Assembly (NCBI GenBank): GCA_964653285.1 | Contig: CAZZEX010000009.1 | Span: forward strand, 1 to 64,000 | Direction: 5' to 3' | Length of the DNA stretch: 64,000 bases | Source: CAZZEX01 sp964653285 | GTDB lineage: Bacteria > Chloroflexota > Anaerolineae > B4-G1 | Shown here: piece after piece, positions 1-8,494 of the stretch | Layout: every line of letters starts with the position of its first letter | Numbering within the stretch: position 1 is the stretch's first letter | Notes under the pieces: generated by a model | Database searches by the model: none | The model's input: the letters and a program-made list of their open reading frames with translations, nothing else | Told to the model about the DNA's origin: nothing | Program-made: the position numbers and the translations under genes

Positions 1-37
1 CCTGTTCTTTGGTACGACCTTTTTGTCTTTCTCTCAT
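1..37 (-). CDS. 5' end of an unidentified minus-strand gene (partial)
   Basis: An ATG at 37-35 on the minus strand opens a frame reading MRERQKGRTKEQ up to the window edge. A GAGG-type ribosome binding site lies about seven bases upstream. The visible N-terminus is very basic, but twelve residues do not allow a family to be named. Just upstream, at 80-100, a GGCCTC...GAGGCC inverted repeat could be a hairpin or an element end. An insertion-sequence transposase is one possibility, but it is only a guess. Confidence 0.3.
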   Translation of the reverse strand, partial: MRERQKGRTKEQ

Positions 38-173
38 GATGATCCTCACTTGGGCGTCGGTTGCTGTCATTGTTTTGGCCTCCTCAGTTCTGAGGCCAGT
101 TTACAACGACTCAGCCGATCTTCCTAGTGGGCATTTCTAATTGTCATCAATGGGTAATTATAGTTGTCGTTGA

Positions 174-482
174 ACAAATGGCTTTGGTCTGCATGACATG
201 CAAGGAAACGTAGTCGAGTGGGTGTGGGATTACTACGATGCGGACTATTACTCGTCGAGTCCGATGGCGAATCCGAGGGGGCCGGAGCCTGTAAGGTTCC
301 GGCCGGAGCCTGTGAGGTTCCATGTGGTCCGCGGGGGTGGTTGGCACTCAGGTCCGTATTGTAACAGGGTGTACTATCGGAATGCGCTTCCGGCTAATTG
401 GGTGGATTTCAATGTGGGTTTCCGGTGCGCTAAGGATTTCGAGTCGCACGACGATTCTGACACAGGAACCAGATCGCATTGA
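174..482 (+). pseudogene. Formylglycine-generating-enzyme-like (SUMF1/EgtB fold) gene remnant
   Basis: The frame reads NGFGLHDMQGNVVEW followed by WDYY, then RGGGWHSGPYCNR and finally GFRCAKD. This is the C-terminal half of the FGE-sulfatase (C-type-lectin-like) fold found in sulfatase-activating enzymes and in EgtB/PvdO relatives. A TGA at 171-173 sits directly before the conserved block, and the first half of the domain (normally well over 100 residues) is missing. An internal ATG at 198 could start a 94-residue peptide, but the conserved sequence begins before it. A short in-frame duplication encodes EPVRFRPEPVRF. The piece probably became detached by insertion or deletion near position 170. 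It could still be translated, but it is unlikely to be a working enzyme. Confidence 0.6.
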
Positions 483-661
483 GCGCGCAGCCCAAGTTAT
501 GGTCGCCGGGACGGTCGCCCACCCCACCGCCACTACCGGACCGGACGTGACAAGCGCTCGAAACTGTACCGGCCGGGGAGATTGCCCCTCGACGCGGCAA
601 CGCCTACGACTGTGGCCTCTTGCAATGCGGCGGCGGTGCGACTGGCGGGGTTCATCGTGGC

Positions 662-1018
662 CTAGAGGGGGACCAGGCCCAGGCTGATCATGATGGCCTG
701 ATCTACCTGGCGCGTGGTTGCCTCGTCCAGTTGGCCGACGTACTGCTCCAGACGGCGCTTGTCCAGCGTGCGAATTTGGTCCAGCCGGATGGCGGACGGT
801 CTGGGCAGGCCACCAGCACCTGCCGGGACGTGTACTTCGGTGGGATAGGGCTTTTTAGGGAGGGAGGTGGTCAGGGCTGCGACGATGACCGTCGGCGCGA
901 AGCGGTTGCCGACGTCGTTCTGGATGATCAGCACCGGACGACGTCCACTTTGCTCGTGGCCGACGACCGGATCAAGCCTGGCGTAGTAAATCTGCCCTCG
1001 GCGGTACTGGCGTGGCAT
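662..1018 (-). CDS. mazF: MazF/PemK-family mRNA interferase toxin
   Basis: This 118-residue protein belongs to the MazF/PemK/CcdB-like endoribonuclease toxins. The opening YRRGQIYYARLDPVVGHEQSG and RRPVLIIQNDVGNRFAPTVI show the strand pattern of the fold: the R-G-x-Y entry, the GHEQ(S)G loop and the PVLI(I)QND strand. Such toxins cleave single-stranded mRNA and are held inactive by a DNA-binding antitoxin. The gene starts three bases after the antitoxin gene stops, so the two form one operon. Its length is normal for the family and no key segment is missing. The target sequence cannot be read from the protein. Confidence 0.9.
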   Translation of the reverse strand: MPRQYRRGQIYYARLDPVVGHEQSGRRPVLIIQNDVGNRFAPTVIVAALTTSLPKKPYPTEVHVPAGAGGLPRPSAIRLDQIRTLDKRRLEQYVGQLDEATTRQVDQAIMISLGLVPL

Positions 1019-1021
1019 AGG

Positions 1022-1297
1022 CTATTCCTCCCAGGGGGCGTACTGTTCCCAGGCTTCCTGCTCGGCGATGTAGAATTCCTTCGCCATTTCCAGGCTCTCC
1101 TGGGCGCGGTACAGGTAGCCTTCCTTGAGCAACTCGCGCAGTTCACGGCGACGCTGCTCTTCCAGGAACGCCTCCACCGCCTGGCGGATAAACTGGCTGC
1201 GGTTGAAGTTAAGTCTGGTGGCCATCTCCTCGATCTGTTGTAGCAGGTCGGGAGGCATCGTGACGATAATGCGACGCATCCTTTGGGTTGTGCTCAT
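1022..1297 (-). CDS. Ribbon-helix-helix antitoxin partner of MazF
   Basis: This is a 91-residue protein. Residues 8-45 (RRIIVTMPPDLLQQIEEMA followed by NFNRSQFIRQAVEAFLEEQ) match the CopG/Arc ribbon-helix-helix DNA-binding domain. The acidic tail ending in EAWEQYAPWEE is the kind of segment that occupies the MazF active site. This makes it the antitoxin, and probably the autorepressor, of the downstream toxin. It is the first gene of the operon and has a canonical promoter 37-65 bases upstream on the minus strand. The start is supported by an AGGTGA ribosome binding site. Confidence 0.88.
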   Translation of the reverse strand: MSTTQRMRRIIVTMPPDLLQQIEEMATRLNFNRSQFIRQAVEAFLEEQRRRELRELLKEGYLYRAQESLEMAKEFYIAEQEAWEQYAPWEE

Positions 1298-1333
1298 CGT
1301 ATGTCACCTCCAATAGTTATCGTATGCGCTGAA

Positions 1334-1362
1334 AGTATATACCAACGTTCATAACTTGTCAA
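1334..1362 (-). promoter_or_regulatory. Sigma70-type promoter of the mazEF operon
   Basis: On the minus strand this reads TTGACA, 17 bases, TATACT, which is a consensus -35 and a near-consensus -10 at ideal spacing. It faces the antitoxin gene and lies in the 81-base gap shared with the divergent plus-strand gene at 1379. A ribbon-helix-helix antitoxin would be expected to bind here, but no clear operator repeat was identified. Confidence 0.85.
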
Positions 1363-1378
1363 GCCGAAAGGAAGTGCC

Positions 1379-2815
1379 ATGGCAGAGAAAACCATCCAAT
1401 CGTTCTTTGGAACTCCTCTGAACGTAGCCAACGTCGGCCTGCGCTCCTTCGCTGAGAGCCTGCAGGCGCAGGATGTGCCGGTGGCGCAGGTGAATTGGAG
1501 GCCGCCGCTGGTGCCCAAATTGCAGTTCACCCGCCAGGGGGTGGACATTGAGGCGGCCAACACCGAGGCCACCAACCGCATCATGCAGGGCCGTCCGGTG
1601 TTAGTAGGGATGGGGATCGCCCGCGAGGTCATCCCCGGCTACCACGATCGGCTCATCCTTCACGCCGGCCCGCCCATTACCTGGGAGCGGATGTGCGGCC
1701 CGCAGCGCGGCGCGGTAATGGGGGCGCTGGTCTGCGAGCACCTGGCGCAGGACGAGCGGGAGGCAGCAGAACTGGCCGCCAGCGGTGAGATCGAGTTCGC
1801 TCCCTGCCATCACTACCACGCCGTGGGACCGATGGCGGGCATCATCTCCCCCTCGATGCCAGTTTTTATCATCAAGAACGAGACCTTCGGCAACGTCGCC
1901 TATGCTACCCAGAACGAGGGGCTGGGCAAGGTGCTCCGCTACGGGGCCTATGGCCCGGAGGTCTACGAGCGGCTGCGCTGGATGGAGGAGGTGCTGTATC
2001 CCACGCTCAAAGCGGCGATCGAGTCCATCGAGGGGGGCATTGACCTGCGGGCTGCTATAAGCCAGGCGCTGCACATGGGGGACGAATGCCACAACCGCAA
2101 CCGCGCCGGCACGTCTCTCTTCCTGCGGGCGGTCACGCCGGCCATCATGCGCACTTGCTTGAACGGTGAAGGTGCTCCCCCCCGCTTCGGGGGGGCTGGG
2201 GGGGGTGAGCGGGCGGCGCAGGTGTTCGAGTTCATTGAGCACAACGATCACTTCTTCCTGAACCTCTCGATGCCGGCCGGGAAGGCGATGCTGGAGCCGG
2301 CCGAGGGCGTCGTCGGCTCGACTATTCTGACAGTGATGGCCCGCAGCGGCACCGACTTCGGCATCCGGATGGCCGGCATGCCGGAGCGTTGGTTCGTCGC
2401 CCCGGCGGGGATGGTCAAGGGGCTGTATCTGCCAGGCTTCACGGCCGAGGACGCCAACCCCGACATTGGCGACAGCACAGTCACCGAGACGGCGGGCTTC
2501 GGGGGCTTCGCAATGGCGGCCGCCCCGGCCATCGCAAGGTTCGTGGGCGGCACGCCGGAGGATGCACTGAACGCCACGCTGGAGATGTACGAGATCTGCT
2601 TCACCGAACACGAGCACTTCACCATCCCGGCGCTGGGCTTCCGGGGGACGCCGCTGGGGATTGACGTGCGCAAGGTGGCGGAGACGGGCATCCTGCCGCG
2701 CCTCAACACCGGCATCGCCCACAAGGAGCCGGGCATCGGGATGGTGGGCGCGGGAGTGCTGCGCGCGCCGGAGAAGTGCTTCGCCGAGGCGTTCGAGGCG
2801 GCGCGGGGAGTTTGA
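1379..2815 (+). CDS. DUF1116 family protein (YlbE/YahG-like)
   Basis: This 478-residue protein matches the DUF1116 family of E. coli YlbE and YahG, with the conserved blocks PVLVGMGIAREVIPGYH, HAGPPITWERMCGPQRGA, FAPCHHYHAVGPMAGIISPSMPVF and MGDECHNRN. From general knowledge, E. coli YlbE is encoded with FdrA and has been linked to oxamate/carbamoyl transfer at the end of allantoin breakdown. A role in nitrogenous-compound catabolism fits the amidase, cyclase and molybdenum-hydroxylase genes downstream. No FdrA-like partner is present in the window. The start is set by AAGGAAG eight bases upstream of the ATG. A G-rich palindromic stretch at 2170-2212 adds residues of the type GEGAPPRFGGAGGG in frame between two conserved segments, and looks like an inserted repeat. 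Confidence 0.85.
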   Translation: MAEKTIQSFFGTPLNVANVGLRSFAESLQAQDVPVAQVNWRPPLVPKLQFTRQGVDIEAANTEATNRIMQGRPVLVGMGIAREVIPGYHDRLILHAGPPITWERMCGPQRGAVMGALVCEHLAQDEREAAELAASGEIEFAPCHHYHAVGPMAGIISPSMPVFIIKNETFGNVAYATQNEGLGKVLRYGAYGPEVYERLRWMEEVLYPTLKAAIESIEGGIDLRAAISQALHMGDECHNRNRAGTSLFLRAVTPAIMRTCLNGEGAPPRFGGAGGGERAAQVFEFIEHNDHFFLNLSMPAGKAMLEPAEGVVGSTILTVMARSGTDFGIRMAGMPERWFVAPAGMVKGLYLPGFTAEDANPDIGDSTVTETAGFGGFAMAAAPAIARFVGGTPEDALNATLEMYEICFTEHEHFTIPALGFRGTPLGIDVRKVAETGILPRLNTGIAHKEPGIGMVGAGVLRAPEKCFAEAFEAARGV

Positions 2816-3075
2816 ACCACTGAAGCGCTGAATGAACTGAAGCCACTGAAAGAGGCTCATTACTCAGCGAATCTCAGTGCGATCAGCGTTTCAGCGGTTC
2901 AAGGCGCGGGGGTGCTGCATGTGCTGGCGAAGTACTTCGCTGAGGTGAGGAGATGGTGATGCCTTGGCTTTGCAGTGCTGGAAGGAGGCGTGATAGACGC
3001 AACGCGGATACGTGAGTGATATCGCAGGTTTGCGTGTACCAACAAGCTGTACGTAATGTCACAAGTTGAGGCTCT
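2816..3075. repeat. Intergenic repeat segment with a 14-bp perfect palindrome
   Basis: There is no gene in this gap. Positions 2816-2905 hold degenerate ACTGAA/GCTGAA-type short repeats, with AACCACTGAAGCGCTGAATG at one end and the inverse sense (CAGCGTTTCAGCGGTTCAAG) at the other, so the segment can fold back on itself. At 2927-2940 lies the perfect palindrome GCGAAGTACTTCGC. The same core recurs inside a longer palindrome at 23124-23141. The segment looks like dispersed intergenic repeat DNA, not a promoter. Confidence 0.55.
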
Positions 3076-6000
3076 ATGAAAAGCAAAGCGATACTGACGG
3101 ACTACTTCAAGGCGATAACCGATGTCGCCAGCCACGTTGATGCCCGGGAGGAGAGCTTCTACTCCTGTCTGGAAATGCTCCTGCAGCGGTTTGCCGCATC
3201 CACTGGCAGAAGCGAGGTTCACGTCACCACCCTCCCCAGGAAGACCGAGGCCGGCAACCCGGATTTCCGGGTGTGGAACGGCCAGAACCGGATTATCGGC
3301 TACATTGAGGCCAAGAAGCCGACGGAAGAAAACCTGGACTACGTTGAATCAAGCGAGCAATTAAAACGCTATCGCCAGACGTTCCCCAACCTGATCCTCA
3401 CCAACTTCTTCGAGTTCCGCCTCTATCGAGACGGGCAATTAGAGGATCGCGTTCTGGCGGCCAGACCGTTCGTCCTCCAACTCGGCGCTGTCCCGCCCGT
3501 GGAGAAGGGCGACGAACTCCTGAACCTGCTGGAACAGTTCTTCTCCTTCTCCCTGCCGAGATCCTACACGGCGGAGTCGCTGGCGGTCGAACTGGCCAAA
3601 TGCACCCGCTTTCTCCGAGACGTGGTGGCCGACGAACTGCGCGAGGAGCAGGATGTCCTGCTGGGGTTCTATGAGGCTTTCCAGACGTACCTGATTGCCA
3701 GGCTCACGCTGGAGGACTTTGCCGACCTCTACGCGCAAACGATCACCTACGGCCTCTTTGCCGCCCGCACTCGGGCCGGGGACGGTTTCAACCGTCGGCT
3801 GGCCTTCGACAATATCCCCCGAACAATCGGTATCCTGCGTGATGTGTTCCAGTTCATCTCGCTGGGCGATCTGCCCCGGCAACTCGAATGGATCGTGGAT
3901 GACATCTCCGAGGTGCTGGCCGTGGCCGACGCCGGCGACATCCTCGATCGCTTCTATCACGAGGGCAAAGGCAGCGATCCCATCGTCCACTTCTACGAGA
4001 CCTTCCTGGCCGAGTACGATCCCGCAGAGCGGGAGCGGCGCGGTGTCTACTACACTCCCGAGCCGGTGGTCTCCTACATCGTTCGTTCGCTCCACGGGCT
4101 GCTGAAAACAAAGTTCGACCGCAGCGACGGCCTGGCCTCCGAGGGGGTCACTCTGCTCGACCCGGCGGCGGGGACGATGACCTTCGTCGCCCGGGCCTGC
4201 CAGGAGGCGGTGCGGGAGTTTGAGGGCAAATACGGCGCGGGCGGGCGGGAGGAGTTCATCCGCCAGCACATCCTGAAAAACTTCTACGCCTTCGAACTGA
4301 TGATGGCCCCTTACGCGGTGGGACACCTCAAGATGTCCTTCTTCCTGGAGGAACTGGGACACCGCCTGAGCGCCGACGAGCGCTTCCAGTTCTACCTGAC
4401 CAACACGCTAGAGATGGAGGAACTGGAACAAACGCACCTGCCCGGCATGGCCTCGCTGGCCCAGGAGTCCCGTCTGGCGGGCGAGGTCAAGAAACGGCGC
4501 CCCATCCTGGTCATCCTGGGCAATCCGCCCTATTCGGGCCATTCATCCAACCGGGGAGACTGGATTCTGGGGTTGATCGAAGACTACAAGAGGCTAGACG
4601 GGAAACCTCTGGGGGAGAAAAACCCCAAGTGGCTTCAGGACGACTACGTCAAGTTCCTGCGCTTCGCCCAGTGGAAGATCGAGCAGACGGGCCAGGGATT
4701 GGTGGGCATGATCACCAACCACTCCTACCTGGACAACCCCACTTTCCGGGGTATGCGCTGGAGTCTCACGCAGACCTTCGACGAGATTTACGTCCTGGAC
4801 CTGCACGGCAACTCCCTGAAGCGGGAGACATGTCCCGATGGAAGCAAGGACGAGAATGTGTTCGACATCCGGCAGGGCGTAGCCATCGCCTTTTTCATCA
4901 AGCGTGGAGCTGGCGACCAGGCAAAGATGTACCACGCCGACCTCTGGGGCCTGCGGCAGGACAAATACGACTGGCTTCTGAACCACGATGTGGAGAGCAC
5001 GGACTGGCAGGAGATCCACCCCAGGCCGGAGTTCTACCTCTTCCTGCCCCGCGACGAAGCGGCGCTGGAACGGTACAACGAGTTCATCAAGGTGACCGAG
5101 ATCTTCCCGGTGCACAGCGTGGGTATCGTCACCGCCAGGGATAGACTGACCATTCGTCGGACTCCCGAGGAGGCTTGGCAGACGGTTGTAACGTTTGCCA
5201 ACATGGAACCCGAACTGGCGCGGAGAGCATACAAACTGGGCAAAGATGTACGAGACTGGAAAGTCGCGTGGGCACAGCAGGATTTGAAGGAATCAGGCCT
5301 GGACCGGGATAAGATTGTGCCTATCCTGTACCGCCCGTTCGACGTCCGTTACACCTACTACACAGGGAAATCTCGTGGCTTCCACTGTATGCCACGTAGA
5401 AACGTTATGCGTCACATGATGCGGGAAAATGTGGGGCTGATCACACCAAAGCGTGTCGAGCTGGCAGGGGGCTGGTACCATGCACTCACCACCAATTTAC
5501 CAATCGAGCACGTGGCAGTTTCCCTCAAAACCATTGACTACCTCTTCCCTCTGTATCTCCACCCCGACACCTCCAAAAAGGACCTCTTCAGCGAGCTTGA
5601 GCCAGACGAGAGGAAGCCGAACCTCAACCCCAGGGTTGTGGCAGCCCTGAAGACTGCCTACGGGCAAGAGCCCACGCCGGAGGACATCCTCCACTACATC
5701 TACGCTGTCCTCTACGCGGACACCTACCGCGAGAAGTATGCTGACTTCCTCAAGATAGACTTCCCCCGCGTCCCCTTCACCGCTGACTTTGGACTCTTTC
5801 AAGCCCTTGCCGCGCTGGGGCAACATCTGGTGGGCCTGCATCTCCTGCGGTCAGAGGAACTCGACCCACCAGCGGCCCGCTTCCAGGGCCAGGGCGACAG
5901 CCGCGTCGCCCGTACGAAAAGCCAGGGCTTTCGCTACGAACCCAGAGAGGAGCGCGTCTACGTCAACAAAACCCAGTACTTCGAGCCGGTCCCCCTGGAA

Positions 6001-6192
6001 TTATGGGAGTACCAGATCGGCGGCTATCAGGTGCTGGCGAAGTGGCTCAAGGATCGCCGCGAACGGAGTCTCACGCTGGAAGAGATCAAAACCTACTGCC
6101 GCGTGGTGACGGCCATTCGGCGAACCATCGCCTTGCAGGAAGAGATTGACGCCCTGTATCCAGAAGCAGAAACCCAAATCGTCGAAATGTGA
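3076..6192 (+). CDS. Single-polypeptide restriction-methylation enzyme (type IIG/ISP-like, N6-adenine methyltransferase)
   Basis: This 1038-residue protein probably both methylates adenine and cleaves DNA. Residues 60-85 (GNPDFRVW, then GYIEAKKP) give a PD-(D/E)xK nuclease-like signature of the kind seen at the N-terminus of type ISP and IIG enzymes. Around residue 359 LLDPAAGTMTF is the AdoMet-binding motif I, and near 483 ILGNPPYSG is the catalytic NPPY motif of gamma-class N6-adenine methylases. The C-terminal third should hold target recognition. No superfamily 2 helicase block was seen between nuclease and methylase, so the protein is shorter than classical ISP enzymes of about 1500 or more residues. 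It stands alone, without a separate specificity or restriction gene, and interrupts an otherwise metabolic cluster. Confidence 0.85.
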   Translation: MKSKAILTDYFKAITDVASHVDAREESFYSCLEMLLQRFAASTGRSEVHVTTLPRKTEAGNPDFRVWNGQNRIIGYIEAKKPTEENLDYVESSEQLKRYRQTFPNLILTNFFEFRLYRDGQLEDRVLAARPFVLQLGAVPPVEKGDELLNLLEQFFSFSLPRSYTAESLAVELAKCTRFLRDVVADELREEQDVLLGFYEAFQTYLIARLTLEDFADLYAQTITYGLFAARTRAGDGFNRRLAFDNIPRTIGILRDVFQFISLGDLPRQLEWIVDDISEVLAVADAGDILDRFYHEGKGSDPIVHFYETFLAEYDPAERERRGVYYTPEPVVSYIVRSLHGLLKTKFDRSDGLASEGVTLLDPAAGTMTFVARACQEAVREFEGKYGAGGREEFIRQHILKNFYAFELMMAPYAVGHLKMSFFLEELGHRLSADERFQFYLTNTLEMEELEQTHLPGMASLAQESRLAGEVKKRRPILVILGNPPYSGHSSNRGDWILGLIEDYKRLDGKPLGEKNPKWLQDDYVKFLRFAQWKIEQTGQGLVGMITNHSYLDNPTFRGMRWSLTQTFDEIYVLDLHGNSLKRETCPDGSKDENVFDIRQGVAIAFFIKRGAGDQAKMYHADLWGLRQDKYDWLLNHDVESTDWQEIHPRPEFYLFLPRDEAALERYNEFIKVTEIFPVHSVGIVTARDRLTIRRTPEEAWQTVVTFANMEPELARRAYKLGKDVRDWKVAWAQQDLKESGLDRDKIVPILYRPFDVRYTYYTGKSRGFHCMPRRNVMRHMMRENVGLITPKRVELAGGWYHALTTNLPIEHVAVSLKTIDYLFPLYLHPDTSKKDLFSELEPDERKPNLNPRVVAALKTAYGQEPTPEDILHYIYAVLYADTYREKYADFLKIDFPRVPFTADFGLFQALAALGQHLVGLHLLRSEELDPPAARFQGQGDSRVARTKSQGFRYEPREERVYVNKTQYFEPVPLELWEYQIGGYQVLAKWLKDRRERSLTLEEIKTYCRVVTAIRRTIALQEEIDALYPEAETQIVEM

Positions 6193-6253
6193 AATATGGG
6201 GTTTCATAGCAGATGAGAAGCCTCCTGTTTGACATTGAAGAGAAGAGAATATC

Positions 6254-6550
6254 ATGGCAAAATTAGGAAGCACGAAACGACCAGCCATAGTCCACGTTCA
6301 GACAATGGCTTGAGCACAAGAAATAATAGTACTTTGCGATGAACACGGCTGGAAAGTCATCGTGGGAATAGAACCAGACAAATCTGAGGATATTTCCGAC
6401 GTGGAGCGCCTCTTGAATCCCAATAAAGCGAGGAGAAGCAAACCACGTTCAGCGATGACGGACAAACCACAGGTGGGGCGTAATGACCCTTGTCCATGCG
6501 GCAGTGGTTTGAAGTATAAGCACTGTTGCTTGAGAAAGCGTAAAAGATAG
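6254..6550 (+). pseudogene. SEC-C zinc-motif protein gene interrupted by an in-frame TGA
   Basis: The reading frame starts MAKLGSTKRPAIVHVQTMA, meets TGA at 6311-6313, and continues in the same frame with AQEIIVLCDEHGWKVIVG, GIEPDKSEDISDVERLLNP and VGRNDPCPCGSGLKYKHCC to a TAG. Together this is one small protein of the SWIM/SEC-C metal-binding kind. The CPCGSGxKYKxCC end is the SEC-C zinc motif. The single TGA, where an Arg-type codon (CGA) would be one base away, is the only defect. An internal ATG at 6362 could still yield a 62-residue C-terminal product carrying the zinc motif. The gene is probably a recent point-mutation pseudogene. No selenocysteine context is evident, because the interrupted site is not near the cysteines. 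Confidence 0.75.
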
Positions 6551-6567
6551 GAGAAAAGGAGTAGAAA

Positions 6568-7440
6568 ATGAAGTTGATAGACCTGACCATCCCATTAGGC
6601 ATCGCCACGCCACCGTGGCCCACCTACGAGCCGCTGCAACTCAAGTATTTCAAGCGCCTGGCCCCCAACGGAGCCAACGGACAGGTGCTCACCCATTCCA
6701 ACCACCTGGGCACTCACCTGGACGGCGAGATTCACTTCTACACCCCGGGCAAGGACATCGCCGCGCTGGAACTGAACGACTTCCTGGTCGGGCCGGGCGC
6801 GGTGGTGGACCTCTCCGACGCGACCGGCGACTACCAGGTCTACACCTCGAAGATGGTCGAGGAGCGGGTGGAGGTCCGGGAGGGGGACATCCTGATCATC
6901 CACACCGGCTACCACCACTTCGGCTGGGATATGCCCACCGCCGACGAGATTCGGTATATGGTCAAGCACCCCGGCCCCGACCGGGAATTTGCTGAATGGG
7001 CCAAGCGGAAGAAGATCCGCTGGATCGGCGTGGACTGCGGCAGCGCCGACCACCCGATGAACACCATCATCCGCGATTGGATGCCGCGCCAGGCGGCCGA
7101 GGCTGACAAGGTCTTCCGCGAGATGTACGGCCAGCCGCTGGCGGAGCGGTTCACCCCCGACAAGTACCAGTTGATGCACATCGAGATGTTCCCGCACCAC
7201 ATCATCCACGCCGAGTGCATCGGGGGGGAGGTTGACCTCCTTGCCAACCGGCGGACGACCATCGGCTTTTTCCCCTGGCGCTTCGTGGATGGCGAATCCT
7301 GCATCGGCCGCTGCGTCGCCTTCGTGGACGACGATGAGTACGAGGAACTGATGGCCCGCAAGGCGGAACTGCCGCAGACCCGCTTCGGCGACTGCTACGA
7401 CCCGGAGCACGTGGAGAGCATCAACCGGTTGACCCGGTAG
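6568..7440 (+). CDS. Cyclase-family metal-dependent hydrolase (kynurenine-formamidase-like)
   Basis: This 290-residue protein begins MKLIDLTIPLGIATPPWP and carries SNHLGTHLDGEIHF, which contains the HxGTHxD metal-binding signature of the cyclase/KynB superfamily. Members hydrolyse N-formyl amides, cyclic imides and isatin-type rings with a Mn or Zn centre. The later VDCGSADHP and ECIGGEVD segments also fit the family. The start follows an AAAAGGAG ribosome binding site. The stop codon lies inside one arm of an 18-bp inverted repeat (7437-7454 and 7521-7538). A nitrilase-type amidase follows, so hydrolysis of an amide or cyclic nitrogen compound is plausible. The substrate cannot be read from the sequence. 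Confidence 0.82.
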   Translation: MKLIDLTIPLGIATPPWPTYEPLQLKYFKRLAPNGANGQVLTHSNHLGTHLDGEIHFYTPGKDIAALELNDFLVGPGAVVDLSDATGDYQVYTSKMVEERVEVREGDILIIHTGYHHFGWDMPTADEIRYMVKHPGPDREFAEWAKRKKIRWIGVDCGSADHPMNTIIRDWMPRQAAEADKVFREMYGQPLAERFTPDKYQLMHIEMFPHHIIHAECIGGEVDLLANRRTTIGFFPWRFVDGESCIGRCVAFVDDDEYEELMARKAELPQTRFGDCYDPEHVESINRLTR

Positions 7441-7538
7441 GGGCGAGGCATCCCCATAGGCAACCTGGCCCTGTTGTTTCATCCGTTGGCGGGCGACCCT
7501 GCTGATGCTTCCAATTTGCAGGGATGCCTCGCCCCTAC
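7437..7538. repeat. 18-bp perfect inverted repeat bracketing an intergenic segment
   Basis: GTAGGGGCGAGGCATCCC at 7437-7454 is repeated in exact inverse orientation at 7521-7538, with 66 bases between. The left arm contains the stop codon of the cyclase gene, and the right arm ends eleven bases before the amidase ATG. The GTAGGGGC start is also seen in an in-frame insertion of the molybdenum-hydroxylase gene near 13413, which suggests a dispersed repeat family. Confidence 0.75.
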
Positions 7539-7549
7539 AGGAGGACGAT

Positions 7550-8494
7550 ATGCAACAATTCACCATCGCCTGCGCCCAGTTCGCCGTCAAGCCGATGGCA
7601 GTGGGCGAGAACGTGCAAAAGGCCGTCGCCTGGGCAGAGCGGGCGGTGCGGGAGACCTCCGCCCGGCTGGTCGTCCTGCCGGAGACAGTCACCACCGGCT
7701 TCACCCCCGGCTGCCCGGCGGACGAACTTTGGGAGCGTGTGGACACGCTCCCCGGCCGGATGACGGAGCCAGTGGCCGATGCCGCCCGAAGACTCGGAGT
7801 CTACGTCGTCTTCCCCACCTACGAGCGGGGGCCGGAGCGGGGCATAGTCTACAATAGCGCGGCCCTGTTCGGCCCTGAAGGGAATTTACTGTCCGTCTAC
7901 CGCAAGACCCACCTCTTCCCCACCGAGCGGCTCTCCGGTGGCGGCCCTTCGGCTTCGCTCAGGACAGGCTGGTCCACGCCTGGCCACGAGCCGGTCGTCG
8001 TAGAGACGGAACTGGCCAACATCGGCCTGACCTTATGCTACGACGGCGACTTCCCCGAACTCTACCGCTGCGAGGCCATCCGGGGGGCGGAGGTCATCGT
8101 TCGCCCGGCGGCCCTCCTGCGCAGTTTCGAGATCTGGGAACTGACCAACCGCGCCCGCGCCTACGACAACCACGTCTACATCGCCGCCTGCAACGGTGTC
8201 GGCCCCGACGCGGGGGGCAACTATTACTTTGGACACAGTATGATCGTCAGCCCCATCGCCCAGGTGCTGGCGCTGGCGCGGGGCACCGAGGAGGTCATCG
8301 CCGCTGAACTTGACCCCGACCCGCTCCGCTACGTCACCTACGGTGCGCGCACGCCGATGATCTTTGACCACCTGGAGGACCGCAACCTGGCGGCCTATCG
8401 GGACGTGCTCACGCCGGCCCGAAGCCGCTTCGAGCCAGCGCGGCGGATTCCGCAGACCAACATTCTCGCAGGTTCCGAACCTGCAGGAGGATAG
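7550..8494 (+). CDS. Carbon-nitrogen hydrolase (nitrilase superfamily amidase)
   Basis: This 314-residue protein has the three catalytic elements of the nitrilase superfamily in order: Glu in VVLPETVTTGF, Lys in YRKTHLFP and Cys in LTLCYDGDFPEL. The family hydrolyses C-N bonds of amides, carbamoyl compounds such as beta-ureidopropionate, or nitriles. The ATG at 7550 is chosen over an upstream one because a CAGGAGGA site precedes it and conserved sequence (QQFTIACAQF) begins there. A segment reading GGGPSASLRTGWSTPGH lies between the Lys and Cys motifs and is encoded by the repeat-like CCCTTCGGCTTCGCTCAGG, apparently inserted in frame at a surface loop. The gene is probably co-transcribed with the cyclase gene. 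Confidence 0.9.
   Translation: MQQFTIACAQFAVKPMAVGENVQKAVAWAERAVRETSARLVVLPETVTTGFTPGCPADELWERVDTLPGRMTEPVADAARRLGVYVVFPTYERGPERGIVYNSAALFGPEGNLLSVYRKTHLFPTERLSGGGPSASLRTGWSTPGHEPVVVETELANIGLTLCYDGDFPELYRCEAIRGAEVIVRPAALLRSFEIWELTNRARAYDNHVYIAACNGVGPDAGGNYYFGHSMIVSPIAQVLALARGTEEVIAAELDPDPLRYVTYGARTPMIFDHLEDRNLAAYRDVLTPARSRFEPARRIPQTNILAGSEPAGG

Noticed and set aside
1601..2860. Long opposite-strand frames inside conserved genes, for example here and at 12745-14499
   Set aside because: They are mirror frames of GC-rich genes, without ribosome binding sites or protein-like motifs.
6311..6313. Selenocysteine insertion at the in-frame TGA
   Set aside because: The position is not a redox Cys site, no SECIS-like hairpin follows directly, and a one-base change from an Arg codon explains it better.
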